Of a DNA stretch of 64,000 bases, positions 8,103-16,414 are shown piece after piece. The notes under the pieces are model-generated. The model was not told the DNA's origin. It made no database searches and worked only from the letters and a program-made list of their open reading frames with translations. The stretch covers positions 22,491-86,490 of the forward strand of contig NZ_DXUU01000006.1 in assembly GCF_019417665.1 (NCBI RefSeq), given 5' to 3'. Every line of letters begins with the position of its first letter. The stretch's first letter is position 1. Both the position numbers and the translations under genes were made by a program. Origin of the DNA: Ruminococcus sp. Lineage in GTDB: Bacteria > Bacillota > Clostridia > Oscillospirales > Ruminococcaceae.

Positions 8103-8480
8103 ATGAAACGTGAATTGGGTATTGCAAGGTGTGGACTGGCGTGTTGCCTTTGTGCCAAAAATGCAAATTGTAATGGCTGCCATGCGGAAAATTGTTTAGA
8201 TAAGGATTGGTGTGAAAATCGAAAATGTGCCTTGGAAAAAAGCGTCTCTCATTGCTTCGTCTGTGACAATACAGATTGTCGGAAAGGACTTCTGGGCAAA
8301 GTGAAACCTTTGGCCTTCACGGAATTTGCCAGAAAATATGGCATAGAACATCTTCTGGACTGTCTGGAGCGGAATGAAGCAAAAGGGATCGTGTATCACC
8401 GCACCGGTATCGTCGGCGATTATGACGATTTTGAAAGCATGGAACAGCTAATGGAGTTTATAGAAACAGGGGAACGCTGA
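8103..8480 (+). CDS. DUF3795-like cysteine-rich protein
   Basis: The 125-residue product has many cysteines in its first half, in the pattern CGLACCLCAKNANCNGC, then CLDKDWC, CAL, CFVC and DCRKG. This suggests bound metal, probably zinc or an iron-sulfur cluster. The C-terminal half (FARKYGIEHLLDCLERNEAK) resembles the DUF3795 family. Function is unknown. AGGAGGT precedes the ATG, and it is the second gene of the GyrI-like operon, ending before the hairpin at 8522. Confidence 0.7.
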   Translation: MKRELGIARCGLACCLCAKNANCNGCHAENCLDKDWCENRKCALEKSVSHCFVCDNTDCRKGLLGKVKPLAFTEFARKYGIEHLLDCLERNEAKGIVYHRTGIVGDYDDFESMEQLMEFIETGER

Positions 8481-8521
8481 CAGCTTGTTTTGGCTGGTGT
8501 CCCCGGGTGAGAAAAAACAGG

Positions 8522-8549
8522 AAGCAGGTGTACATGCGCCTGCTTTTTT
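8522..8549 (+). terminator. Intrinsic terminator after DUF3795-like gene
   Basis: AGCAGGTG and GCGCCTGCT form a stem around TACAT, followed by six T. It closes the GyrI-like/DUF3795 operon. Confidence 0.75.
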
Positions 8550-8566
8550 CTTATGCGGTATTGCTC

Positions 8567-8595
8567 TTGCATATCTCGTGGAAATGTGTTAAAAT
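8567..8595 (+). promoter_or_regulatory. Promoter for radical SAM gene
   Basis: TTGCAT (8567-8572) and TAAAAT (8590-8595) are 17 bp apart. Just upstream, 8554-8565 reads TGCGGTATTGCT, matching one arm of repeat R1. Confidence 0.6.
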
Positions 8596-8633
8596 AAAAT
8601 GAACCGATACAAACGCACACAAAGGAGGCTCCC

Positions 8634-9497
8634 ATGCACTTTGTTAACGCCAAAGGCATTCTCTCCGCTCAGAACGGCATGAACCTGTACCGCGGCTGTA
8701 CCCACGGCTGCATCTACTGCGACAGCCGCAGCAGCTGTTATGGATTCACCCATGCTTTTGAAGATATTGAAGTCAAACAAAATGCGCCGGAACTGCTGGA
8801 AAAAGCGCTGCGTTCCAAACGGAAAAAATGTATGATTGGCACAGGTGCTATGTGCGATCCGTATATGCACTGTGAGGAAAATCTTCGCCTCACAAGGAAG
8901 TGCCTGGAGATCATTGATCATTATGGCTTTGGTGTTTCGATCCTCACGAAATCCATTCGCATTCTCCGGGATTTGGATTTACTCAAGAGTATTCACGAAA
9001 AGGCAAAGTGTGTGGTACAGATGACACTGACCACCTATGACGAGAGCCTTTGTCGAATTCTGGAGCCCAATGTCAGTACTACCAGAGAGCGCTTTGAAGC
9101 TCTACGCATTTTTCATGAAAACGGTATTCCTACCATTGTCTGGCTGTCACCGATTCTGCCGTATATCAATGATACCAGGGAAAATCTGGAGGGCATTCTG
9201 AACTATTGTATTCAAGCGAAGGTCTATGGCATCATTTGCTTCGGCATGGGCATGACTTTGCGTGAAGGGGACAGGGAGTATTTTTATGCAGCGCTTGACC
9301 GGCATTTTCCCGGTTTGAAAGAACGCTATTGCCGAAGATATGGCAATGCTTATCAATTGCAAAGTGATCGGTGGCAGGAATTGACGATACTTTTTCAGGA
9401 GAAATGCTGTGCGAATGGTATTGTGTATGATATGGGTGCATGTTTTCGGTATCTGCATGAGCTGCCGGAGAAGTATGTGCAGATGTCATTGTTTTAA
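8634..9497 (+). CDS. Radical SAM protein, SplB-like
   Basis: The 287-residue product has the radical SAM motif CTHGCIYC (CX3CX2C) near residue 22 and the family pattern GTGAMCDPYMHCEE, in which the spacing resembles SPL-type/Rv2578c-like proteins. It should bind a 4Fe-4S cluster and cleave S-adenosylmethionine; the substrate is unknown, so spore photoproduct lyase activity should not be assumed. AGGAGG precedes the ATG. The GNAT gene starts 26 bp after its stop. Confidence 0.85.
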   Translation: MHFVNAKGILSAQNGMNLYRGCTHGCIYCDSRSSCYGFTHAFEDIEVKQNAPELLEKALRSKRKKCMIGTGAMCDPYMHCEENLRLTRKCLEIIDHYGFGVSILTKSIRILRDLDLLKSIHEKAKCVVQMTLTTYDESLCRILEPNVSTTRERFEALRIFHENGIPTIVWLSPILPYINDTRENLEGILNYCIQAKVYGIICFGMGMTLREGDREYFYAALDRHFPGLKERYCRRYGNAYQLQSDRWQELTILFQEKCCANGIVYDMGACFRYLHELPEKYVQMSLF

Positions 9498-9523
9498 GAA
9501 TGATGATTGGGAAGGAGGATTCT

Positions 9524-10018
9524 ATGGAAATCAGAAAAATGAAATCAACGGATGATCGATTGGCAATTAGCCGTATTTATGAGGAGAGCTGGAAGTTTGC
9601 ATATCAAAATATCATTCCAGAAAGTTTTCTGAAAAGTATTCCTGCCGGAAGATGGGCTTCAAGCATAGACAAGGATGATAGAGAAACGCTTGTGATAGTG
9701 GAAAACGACACTTTTATCGGAACATCCAGTTTCGGGAAATCCAGATTTCATGATTTCGAAAACTTTGGCGAAATTATATCCATTTATCTTCTGCCAGAAT
9801 ATATGGGGAAAGGATACGGAAAAAAACTGATTTATGCAGTGATCCATGAATTGAAACTTCTTGGATATCATGATATATTTTTATGGGTGCTTGAAGAAAA
9901 TGAAAGGGCAAGAAAATTTTATGAAAGAGTTGGGTTTCATCTTAGCGATAATTATTTGGATGATATGATTGGCGGAAGAGCACTTAGAGAAGTTCAATAT
10001 CATTTTCATATAGAGTAA
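9524..10018 (+). CDS. GNAT family N-acetyltransferase
   Basis: The 164-residue product has the GNAT core: IISIYLLPEYMGKGYGKKL (acetyl-CoA pyrophosphate loop) and LWVLEENERARKFYERVGF. The ATG at 9524 is supported by GGAAGGAGG seven bases upstream; an earlier in-frame ATG at 9500 overlaps no ribosome binding site. The acceptor is unknown. It is followed after 10 bp by the TrmH gene, suggesting one operon through sfsA. Its A/T content is higher than that of the genes after it. Confidence 0.85.
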   Translation: MEIRKMKSTDDRLAISRIYEESWKFAYQNIIPESFLKSIPAGRWASSIDKDDRETLVIVENDTFIGTSSFGKSRFHDFENFGEIISIYLLPEYMGKGYGKKLIYAVIHELKLLGYHDIFLWVLEENERARKFYERVGFHLSDNYLDDMIGGRALREVQYHFHIE

Positions 10019-10028
10019 AGGAGATATT

Positions 10029-10865
10029 ATGCCAAACATCATTGAGATCACCGACTTCGCCGCACCGGAATTGGATATCTACGCCCGGTGTACCGAATCC
10101 CAACTGCGTCATTATTACGAACCAGAAGGAGGCCTATTTATCGCCGAAAGTCCCAAGGTTATCCTGCGTGCTCTGGATGCCGGATATGCGCCGGTTTCTC
10201 TGCTGTTGGAGCGAAAGCATATTGCAGGGGAAGCACAGGAAATTATCTCTCGATGTGGCGATATTCCTGTGTTTACTGCTGAGCCGGAGGTGTTGACCAG
10301 GCTCACTGGTTTTCAGCTGACCCGAGGTGCGCTTTGTGCCATGCGGCGTTCCGATATGCCCACAGTGGAGACGGTCTGCAAAGATGCACGCCGGATCGCC
10401 GTTCTGGAAAATGTGGTGAATCCCACCAATGCGGGTGCTATTTTTCGTTCGGCAGCGGCACTGCATATGGATGCGATCTTGCTGACGCCCGGATGCAGCG
10501 ATCCCTTGTACCGACGTGCTGCAAGGGTGAGCATGGGTACAGTGTTTCAGATCCCGTGGACATACCTGGGAAGAGATACGGACATCGAATCCCTGCACAA
10601 GTTGGGTTTTCGCACCGCAGCCATGGCATTGAGCGATGATTCCATTTCCATAGATGACCCAAGGCTTATGGCAGAGGAAAAGCTTGCCGTTGTGCTGGGA
10701 ACAGAGGGCGACGGGCTTGCTGCCCATACCATTTCCCATTGTGATTATATCGTGCGCATCCCCATGTCCCATGGAGTGGATTCCCTGAATGTTGCAGCTG
10801 CCAGTGCGGTGGCGTTCTGGCAGCTGGGGGAAATGAAAACAGGAAGTGAAAAATATGAGCATTAG
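10029..10865 (+). CDS. TrmH-family (SPOUT) RNA 2'-O-ribose methyltransferase
   Basis: The 278-residue product has an N-terminal substrate-binding part (GLFIAESPKVILRALDAGY) and the SPOUT knot: ENVVNPTNAGAIFRSAAAL, VVLGTEGDGL and IPMSHGVDSLNVAAASAVA (motifs 1-3). It should methylate a ribose 2'-OH in rRNA or tRNA; the exact site cannot be predicted. AGGAG precedes the ATG. The next GNAT gene starts inside its last codons. Confidence 0.9.
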   Translation: MPNIIEITDFAAPELDIYARCTESQLRHYYEPEGGLFIAESPKVILRALDAGYAPVSLLLERKHIAGEAQEIISRCGDIPVFTAEPEVLTRLTGFQLTRGALCAMRRSDMPTVETVCKDARRIAVLENVVNPTNAGAIFRSAAALHMDAILLTPGCSDPLYRRAARVSMGTVFQIPWTYLGRDTDIESLHKLGFRTAAMALSDDSISIDDPRLMAEEKLAVVLGTEGDGLAAHTISHCDYIVRIPMSHGVDSLNVAAASAVAFWQLGEMKTGSEKYEH

Positions 10866-11316
10866 AAAAGCGGAACCTATCAATCTGGAAACTGTCAGGG
10901 ATATCACTGTGCGTACGATTCAAGCAATCTATCCCCGCTACTATGCCCAAGGCGCAGTGGACTTTTTCCTTGCTCATCATAAGGAAACGAATATCCGCAG
11001 TGATATTCAGGATAATATGGTCATGTTGTGCTATGATGCGTCGAACCATGCTGTGGGCACAGTAACCATCAAAAAGAATGAGATATGCCGTTTGTTCGTA
11101 TTGCCGCAGTATCAGGGCTGTGGTTTTGGACGTGAAATGCTGGACTATGCAGAGAAAAGGATTTTGGAGACATATGATGAGATTGTGTTGGATGCATCTC
11201 TGCCGGCCAAAAGAATTTATCTGAAAAGAGGATATTCTGTAATGGATTTTCATGTCATTGAGACTGAAAACGGTGATTTTCTTTGCTATGATGTTATGAT
11301 GAAAAAAGGAAAGTAA
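10855..11316 (+). CDS. GNAT family N-acetyltransferase
   Basis: The 153-residue product has ICRLFVLPQYQGCGFGREML (the acetyl-CoA loop, Q/R-x-x-G-x-G/A) and the late helix-strand RIYLKRGYSV. The ATG at 10855 has AGGAAG eight bases upstream and overlaps the TrmH gene by 11 bp; a GTG at 10846 is less likely. Acceptor unknown. sfsA follows after three bases. Confidence 0.85.
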   Translation: MSIRKAEPINLETVRDITVRTIQAIYPRYYAQGAVDFFLAHHKETNIRSDIQDNMVMLCYDASNHAVGTVTIKKNEICRLFVLPQYQGCGFGREMLDYAEKRILETYDEIVLDASLPAKRIYLKRGYSVMDFHVIETENGDFLCYDVMMKKGK

Positions 11317-11319
11317 TGT

Positions 11320-12021
11320 ATGAAATACAAACAAATCATCAGCGGCGTTTTTCTGGAACGTCCCAACCGTTTCATTGCCCATGTGGAGATAGACGGCGTA
11401 CCGGAAACCGTTCACGTCAAAAATACAGGTCGATGCAAGGAACTTCTGCTGCCCGGCAGTACAGTGTATCTCTCCGTTGCAGACAACCCCAGCCGCAAAA
11501 CAAAATATGACCTGATTGCTGTGGAAAAACAGCGTGACGGTGCTGTGCCGCTGCTCATCAATATGGATTCCCAGATCCCCAATGCAGCTGCTGAGGAGTG
11601 GCTTAGAAAAAAAGGCACACTCTTTTCTTCTGATGCCGTGATTCGCCGGGAAGTAACGTACGGCAATTCACGCTTCGATTTTTTTGTCACGGACGGAGAC
11701 AGAAAGGCGTTTCTGGAGGTGAAAGGCGTTACTCTCGAGGAAAAGGGTATTGCCATGTTTCCCGATGCGCCGACAGACCGTGGCGTGAAACATCTTCGTG
11801 AATTGATACAGTGTAGAAAAGACGGCTATGAAGCCTATGTCCTGTTCGTGATCCAGATGAAAGAGATGATAGCTTTACGCCCCAATGATACGACTCATCC
11901 GGCATTTGGCGAGGCACTCCGAGAGGCAGGTCGGGCAGGGGTGAAGATCATGGCAATGGACTGTGTGGTAACACCAGATAGTATTGTATTGGATGAAGCG
12001 GTGCCCGTGCAGCTGGACTGA
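11320..12021 (+). CDS. sfsA: SfsA family DNA/RNA nuclease-like protein
   Basis: The 233-residue product shows the SfsA order: an N-terminal OB-like part (ERPNRFIAHVEIDG, HVKNTGRCKELLLPGSTVYL) and a PD-(D/E)XK nuclease-like part (SRFDFFVTDG, AFLEVKGVTL, MFPDAPTDRGVKHLREL). SfsA was named for sugar fermentation stimulation in E. coli and later described as a nuclease; its cellular role remains unclear. Length is normal. It ends the TrmH-GNAT-sfsA cluster, and a new promoter follows at 12034. Confidence 0.92.
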   Translation: MKYKQIISGVFLERPNRFIAHVEIDGVPETVHVKNTGRCKELLLPGSTVYLSVADNPSRKTKYDLIAVEKQRDGAVPLLINMDSQIPNAAAEEWLRKKGTLFSSDAVIRREVTYGNSRFDFFVTDGDRKAFLEVKGVTLEEKGIAMFPDAPTDRGVKHLRELIQCRKDGYEAYVLFVIQMKEMIALRPNDTTHPAFGEALREAGRAGVKIMAMDCVVTPDSIVLDEAVPVQLD

Positions 12022-12033
12022 AAAAATTATGCC

Positions 12034-12062
12034 TTGCTTTTTTCACGATAATGTGGTATAAT
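12034..12062 (+). promoter_or_regulatory. Promoter for lipoprotein-mrp operon
   Basis: TTGCTT (12034-12039) and TATAAT (12057-12062) are separated by 17 bp. The leader to the ATG at 12207 is about 140 bases; no recognised riboswitch was seen in it. Confidence 0.65.
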
Positions 12063-12206
12063 ACTTCATGACGAAGGAATTCGGTTTGATGGAATGTCAT
12101 TTGCAGAAAGGATAACAGAATTTGCGTGGCTTGCAGTGTTCTGAATGTTGGTCATCGGTAGGATGATGAATAATAAAACAGAACATGCTAAATTTGAGGA
12201 AAAATT

Positions 12207-13028
12207 ATGCGAAAAATAAAGCGTATTGTATCTTTATTTACTCTGAGTGCATTCATGATAGCAATGGCAGGAAGTTTTACCGGGTGTAAACTTATCTATT
12301 CCAAAAAAGCATTAAAACGGACAATCACAAAAGCCTTAGAAGAGAAATATGATGAAGAATTTTTCTGCGATGATGTCTGGCAGAACCGTGAATCTACTTT
12401 TTACGGTGTATGTTCTCCAAAAGAAAATCATGATATCCGGTTTGAAGCGTTGTTCACGGAGGAAGGAGAAATTGCATTCGAAGGCTATTATGGTGCCTGT
12501 GTTTCAGAACAAATTGAAGAAGATCTGCAAGATCAATTGGAAACCGTTTTTGAGGACTTTTATCTTCACACATATATGACTGTTCCTTTATGTAGTTTTG
12601 AAGATGACGATATTTATGCACAACGTGTCAGAGAGCAATCTTTTGACATAGAAGACTATGTGGAGTCGGAAAACGAAAAACGCGGGTTTAATCCGTCGAT
12701 CTCAATTTATGTACTGGTAAATAATGAAGGAGGCGAAAAATGGAACTATGAAGAAGAATATGATATGCTTTCTGAAATATTCTCCAAAGTGGATAATATG
12801 GATGTCAGTACAATCATAACGTTAAAATTTCTTCCCTCAAAAAAATATTCAGAATGTATAGATTACTTGGAAATTTGTATGGGTCCGAATACTTCTTTCA
12901 AAAGGGATCTTAATGATTATGCCGTGAAAGCATCGGATAGATATTCAAATATCAGTTTTGAATATGAAGGTGAAACCTATGTAACTCTATCTAAAGAGGA
13001 TTATGTAAATCAAAGAAAAGGAGTTTAA
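12207..13028 (+). CDS. Putative lipoprotein of unknown function
   Basis: The 273-residue product has a basic start, a hydrophobic stretch and a lipobox-like SFTGC (Cys at about residue 27), so it should be lipid-anchored outside the membrane. The mature part is acidic, with DDDIYAQRV, EDYVESENEKR and YEEEYDMLSEI, and no family was recognised. Repeated strand-like segments with conserved Tyr suggest a globular alpha/beta protein. GAGGA precedes the ATG. It sits three bases before mrp, an odd partner; the link may be only transcriptional. Confidence 0.7.
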   Translation: MRKIKRIVSLFTLSAFMIAMAGSFTGCKLIYSKKALKRTITKALEEKYDEEFFCDDVWQNRESTFYGVCSPKENHDIRFEALFTEEGEIAFEGYYGACVSEQIEEDLQDQLETVFEDFYLHTYMTVPLCSFEDDDIYAQRVREQSFDIEDYVESENEKRGFNPSISIYVLVNNEGGEKWNYEEEYDMLSEIFSKVDNMDVSTIITLKFLPSKKYSECIDYLEICMGPNTSFKRDLNDYAVKASDRYSNISFEYEGETYVTLSKEDYVNQRKGV

Positions 13029-13031
13029 GAT

Positions 13032-13862
13032 ATGGCAGAATGTAATCACCAGTGCAGTTCCTGTTCTACCAGCGAAGGCTGTCAGGACAAGGAACAGAAT
13101 GAGCGTGCTGTACAAAATACCAAAGGAATCCGCAGGGTTATCGGCGTTGTGGGCGGAAAAGGCGGCGTGGGAAAATCTCTCGTGACCAGCCTTCTTGCTA
13201 TCCAGACACGCCGTCTGGGCTATGAGACGGCTGTGCTGGATGCAGATATTACCGGTCCGTCCATCCCAAAGATTTTCGGAATCCATGACCACGCCCAGAC
13301 AGAGGATGAATGCCTGCTGCCGCACCTGGCACAGGATGGCACAAAGGTCATGTCCCTGAACCTGCTGCTGGAAAATGAGACCGATCCCGTATTCTGGCGC
13401 GGTCCTGTGATCTCCGGCGTGGTAAAGCAGTTCTGGGAAGATGTCAAGTGGGGCGATGTGGACTTTATGTTCGTGGACATGCCGCCGGGAACCGGCGATG
13501 TGCCGCTGACAGTATTCCAGAGCCTGCCTCTGGACGGAATTATTATTGTGTCCACGCCTCAGTCCCTTGTTTCCATGATCGTACAGAAAGCAGTTGCTAT
13601 GGCGCAGCGCATGGATATTCCGGTTCTGGGCATGGTGGAGAATATGCGTTTTCTGAAATGTCCTGATTGCGGAAAGGAGATCCCACTGTTCGGATCGGAT
13701 GATGCGATAGACAGTACCAATGTGCCGGTGCTGGAACGTGTACCTCTGGATCCGAAGGTTGCCGCAGCCTGCGATGACGGAAAGCTGGCAGAGACAGATG
13801 TACCTTATCTGGCAAAGACTGCACAGCTTCTTGCTGATTCCTTTGGCGGAAAGAAACCGTAA
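13032..13862 (+). CDS. Mrp/NBP35-family iron-sulfur cluster carrier ATPase
   Basis: The 276-residue product has a Cys-rich N-terminus (CNHQCSSCSTSEGC), the deviant Walker A loop GGKGGVGKS near residue 42, the Mrp motif DMPPGTGDV and a C-terminal CPDC pair. It fits the ApbC/Mrp scaffold that binds and transfers a 4Fe-4S cluster as a dimer in the cytoplasm. AAAAGGAG precedes the ATG. It is the second gene after the lipoprotein. The N-terminal Cys cluster is like eukaryotic NBP35 and archaeal/clostridial Mrp rather than E. coli ApbC. Confidence 0.92.
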   Translation: MAECNHQCSSCSTSEGCQDKEQNERAVQNTKGIRRVIGVVGGKGGVGKSLVTSLLAIQTRRLGYETAVLDADITGPSIPKIFGIHDHAQTEDECLLPHLAQDGTKVMSLNLLLENETDPVFWRGPVISGVVKQFWEDVKWGDVDFMFVDMPPGTGDVPLTVFQSLPLDGIIIVSTPQSLVSMIVQKAVAMAQRMDIPVLGMVENMRFLKCPDCGKEIPLFGSDDAIDSTNVPVLERVPLDPKVAAACDDGKLAETDVPYLAKTAQLLADSFGGKKP

Positions 13863-13884
13863 TAAATTTTTTGCCGGTTTTTTT
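13854..13884 (+). terminator. Possible weak terminator after mrp
   Basis: AAACCG and CGGTTT form a six-base stem around an A/T-rich loop and run into seven T. The stem is short and A/T rich, so this is tentative. Confidence 0.4.
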
Positions 13885-13991
13885 GTGCAGTGATTTGGAA
13901 CATGATTTCGTTTTATGAAAAGTGAATCCGCAAAAAAGATTTATTTTTGAAGAAATTGGTATCCCAGACGGTGAAAATCTGCAAAAACCGC

Positions 13992-14020
13992 TTGACAAAA
14001 GCCAAAAAATCCGCTATACT
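13992..14020 (+). promoter_or_regulatory. Promoter for amt
   Basis: A perfect TTGACA (13992-13997), 17 bp spacer and TATACT (14015-14020). Transcription would begin near 14027, immediately before the hairpin at 14031. Confidence 0.8.
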
Positions 14021-14030
14021 AATAACACGA

Positions 14031-14079
14031 ACAGCAAAGGTGCTGGTGCGTTTGACGCCCAAAGCCTTTGCTGTTTTTT
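14031..14079 (+). promoter_or_regulatory. Leader attenuator of amt with ANTAR-like hexaloop hairpin
   Basis: ACAGCAAAGG (14031-14040) pairs with CCTTTGCTGT (14065-14074), followed by a T run: an intrinsic terminator between promoter and gene. An alternative small hairpin, CAGC-AAAGGT-GCTG (14032-14045), shares the left arm. Its six-base loop has A at position 1 and G at position 4, the pattern recognised by ANTAR antiterminators. Only one such hairpin is clear, whereas known ANTAR targets have two. The terminator is solid; ANTAR control is a hypothesis. Confidence 0.6.
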
Positions 14080-14151
14080 GTTTTGCATACCCGGCAGCAG
14101 AAAGGTACCGCTGTTTGCTGAGGAAATAACATCATGGAGAGGTGCATTATC

Positions 14152-15873
14152 ATGGATGAAACAACAATTCTGGAAATGATAGGCGGCGAAGTATACGGCG
14201 TCTGGTTCTTGGTCGGTGCGGCATTGGTATTCTTTATGCAGTGCGGCTTTGCAATGGTAGAGGCTGGATTTACCAGAGCAAAGAATGCCGGCAATATTAT
14301 TATGAAAAACCTCATGGATTTCTGTATCGGTACAGTGGTATTTATCCTGATCGGTTTCGGACTTCTGTGCGGCGAAGATCTGGTGGGCTTGATTGGCAAG
14401 CCGGGATTTGACATTTTCTCGGATTATGCAAATTTTGACTGGTCCAGCTTTGTATTTAACCTTGTATTCTGCGCAACTACGGCAACCATTGTTTCTGGTG
14501 CTATGGCTGAGCGTACCAAATTCATTTCCTACTGTATTTATTCTGCTGTTATTTCGGCAGTAATTTATCCAGTAGAAGCGCACTGGGTATGGGGCGGCGG
14601 CTGGCTGACCCAGTTGGCTACACCGTATCATGACTTTGCTGGTTCTGGTGCGATCCACATGGTTGGCGGTCTTTCTGCATTGATCGGTGCGGCAATTCTG
14701 GGCGCACGTATTGGTAAGTTTACCAAGACAAAGGATGGCAAGGTGAAAGCCAATGCAATTCCAGGTCACTCCTTGACGATCGGCGCATTGGGCGTATTTA
14801 TCCTGTGGTTTGGTTGGTATGGGTTTAATGGCGCAGCAGCGACCTCCGTGGGTCAGTTGGGTTCCATCTTCCTGACCACAACAATTGCACCGGCAATAGC
14901 AACTTTTGTCTGCATGATTTTCACTTGGCTGAAATATGGCAAGCCGGATGTTTCCATGTGTCTGAATGCTTCTCTGGCAGGTTTGGTTGGTATTACTGCC
15001 GGATGCGATGTTATGGATGCAGTTGGTTCTATTGGTGTTGGTATTGTTTCCGGTCTGCTGGTATGCTTCGGTGTTTGGTTCTTGGATCATGTACTGCATA
15101 TTGATGACCCGGTTGGTGCCGTTGCAGTACATTGTCTCAATGGTATGTGGGGCGTGATTGCAGTTGGTCTGTTTGCAACCACTTCTGTTCCGGGCAATGA
15201 CTCTTGTAAAGGTCTCTTTTACGGCGGCGGCTTCTCGCTGTTGGGCAGCCAGCTGCTGGGTATGATCTGTATCCTGGCATGGACTGCTGTTACAATCACT
15301 ATCACATTCTTGATCATTAAAAAAACCATAGGTCTGCGTGTTTCCGCAGAAGAAGAAGTACTTGGCCTGGATGCAACCGAGCACAATCTGCCGTCCGCTT
15401 ATGCAGACTTTATGCCGTCCACTGTATCCATGGCTTCGGATGCTGCTGATGCAGCTGCAACCGGCGTTACCATTCCGGAATCTGAAATGATCCTGAAGCC
15501 GGCAAACGGTGATAAGGCGAAGCTCACCAAGATCTCCATCATGTGCAATCCGGATAAATTGGATGCGCTTCAGACAACACTGGCATCTATGGGCGTGAAC
15601 GGTGTAACCGTAACACATGTTATGGGCTATGGCTCGCAGAAAGGCAACTCGTCCTATTATCGTGGTGTCAAGACCGAGGGTACAAAGCTTCTCAAGAAGG
15701 TCAAAGTAGAAGCTGTCGTGGCAAAGATTCCGCCGCAGAAGATCATCGACGCTGTGAAGAAGGTCCTATATACCGGTCAGATCGGTGATGGCAAGATCTT
15801 TGTATACGATGTAGAAGATGTTGTAAAGATCCGTACTGGCGAAACCGGATATGACGCTTTGCAGGATATCTAA
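14152..15873 (+). CDS. amt: Ammonium transporter fused to a PII signalling domain
   Basis: The 573-residue product has about eleven membrane segments and Amt signatures: FMQCGFAMVEAGFTRAKNAG, the periplasmic and pore residues around VEAHWVWGGGWL, DFAGSGAIHMVGG, GWYGFNGA, and VHCLNGMWG with the second pore His. Residues from about 455 form a complete PII (GlnB/GlnK) domain: KISIMCNPDKLDAL, GYGSQKG, the T-loop Tyr in SSYYRGV, KVKVEAVV and the IGDGKIFVYDVEDVVKIRTGE signature core. In most bacteria GlnK is separate and blocks Amt by inserting its T-loop; here sensor and channel are one chain. GGAGAGG supports the ATG at 14152; an ATG at 14134 is possible. Expression probably depends on the leader attenuator. 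Confidence 0.93.
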   Translation: MDETTILEMIGGEVYGVWFLVGAALVFFMQCGFAMVEAGFTRAKNAGNIIMKNLMDFCIGTVVFILIGFGLLCGEDLVGLIGKPGFDIFSDYANFDWSSFVFNLVFCATTATIVSGAMAERTKFISYCIYSAVISAVIYPVEAHWVWGGGWLTQLATPYHDFAGSGAIHMVGGLSALIGAAILGARIGKFTKTKDGKVKANAIPGHSLTIGALGVFILWFGWYGFNGAAATSVGQLGSIFLTTTIAPAIATFVCMIFTWLKYGKPDVSMCLNASLAGLVGITAGCDVMDAVGSIGVGIVSGLLVCFGVWFLDHVLHIDDPVGAVAVHCLNGMWGVIAVGLFATTSVPGNDSCKGLFYGGGFSLLGSQLLGMICILAWTAVTITITFLIIKKTIGLRVSAEEEVLGLDATEHNLPSAYADFMPSTVSMASDAADAAATGVTIPESEMILKPANGDKAKLTKISIMCNPDKLDALQTTLASMGVNGVTVTHVMGYGSQKGNSSYYRGVKTEGTKLLKKVKVEAVVAKIPPQKIIDAVKKVLYTGQIGDGKIFVYDVEDVVKIRTGETGYDALQDI

Positions 15874-15910
15874 GATTTATCAGAAAAAGAGAGAAAAGTA
15901 AGCTTTCATG

Positions 15911-15958
15911 AAAAACAGACGTGCAGTGTGGAGTTCCGCACAGCATCGTCTGTTTTTT
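15911..15958 (+). terminator. Intrinsic terminator after amt
   Basis: ACAGACG (15915-15921) and CGTCTGT (15947-15953) enclose a further paired region and run into six T. Confidence 0.8.
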
Positions 15959-16036
15959 CTATATTGTCAATTTGACAAAAAGAAATTGTATTTTCTGGCG
16001 ATTTTGCCGAAATATGAGGGAATTTCCTGTGCACTA

Positions 16037-16065
16037 TTTACATTATCTGTGGGATATGGTACAAT
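16037..16065 (+). promoter_or_regulatory. Promoter for YerC-like gene and GH9 cellulase
   Basis: TTTACA (16037-16042) and TACAAT (16060-16065) with a 17 bp spacer. No other promoter was seen before the cellulase gene, so it may serve both. Confidence 0.6.
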
Positions 16066-16105
16066 AAGAACAGCAAACAGAATAGGAAGGACGTGGTGAT
16101 TGCGC

Positions 16106-16414
16106 ATGAAGAAAGAACGACAGGAGGCAGATCAGGAAGCTTTGTTCGAAGCGATTCTGGCATTGCGTACAGCGGACGAATGCTATGCTTTTTTTAAAGA
16201 CCTCTGTACCTATCAGGAGCTGAATGCCATGGCACAGCGGCTTCAGGTGGCTAAAATGCTGCATAGTGGACATGTGTTCCACGACATTGTGGAAGAGACT
16301 GGTGCTAGTACAGCAACTATTAGCCGAGTGAATCGTGCCATTAAGGATGGCTGTAATGGATATCAGATCATTTTTGATCGAATTCAGAATGAAATAGAAA
16401 GGAAAAATTCATGA
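16106..16414 (+). CDS. YerC/YecD-type TrpR-related regulator
   Basis: The 102-residue product has the Trp repressor fold order: FEAILALRTADECYAFFKDL, TYQELNAMAQRLQVAKML, then a helix-turn-helix FHDIVEETGASTATISRVNR. The family is widespread in Firmicutes; its ligand and targets are largely unknown. A TTG at 16100 is an alternative start. The stop codon overlaps the ATG of the GH9 cellulase (TCATGA), so the pair is translationally coupled, which is an unusual neighbour for this regulator. Confidence 0.85.
   Translation: MKKERQEADQEALFEAILALRTADECYAFFKDLCTYQELNAMAQRLQVAKMLHSGHVFHDIVEETGASTATISRVNRAIKDGCNGYQIIFDRIQNEIERKNS

Noticed and set aside
8634..9497. Annotation as true spore photoproduct lyase
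   Set aside because: The radical SAM motif and general family fit, but the sequence does not show the specific substrate features, and there is no sporulation context beside it.
14014..15618. Long open frame on the minus strand opposite amt
   Set aside because: The translation is rich in His, Cys and Asn in a pattern of antisense shadow, and the + strand encodes a clear Amt-PII protein.
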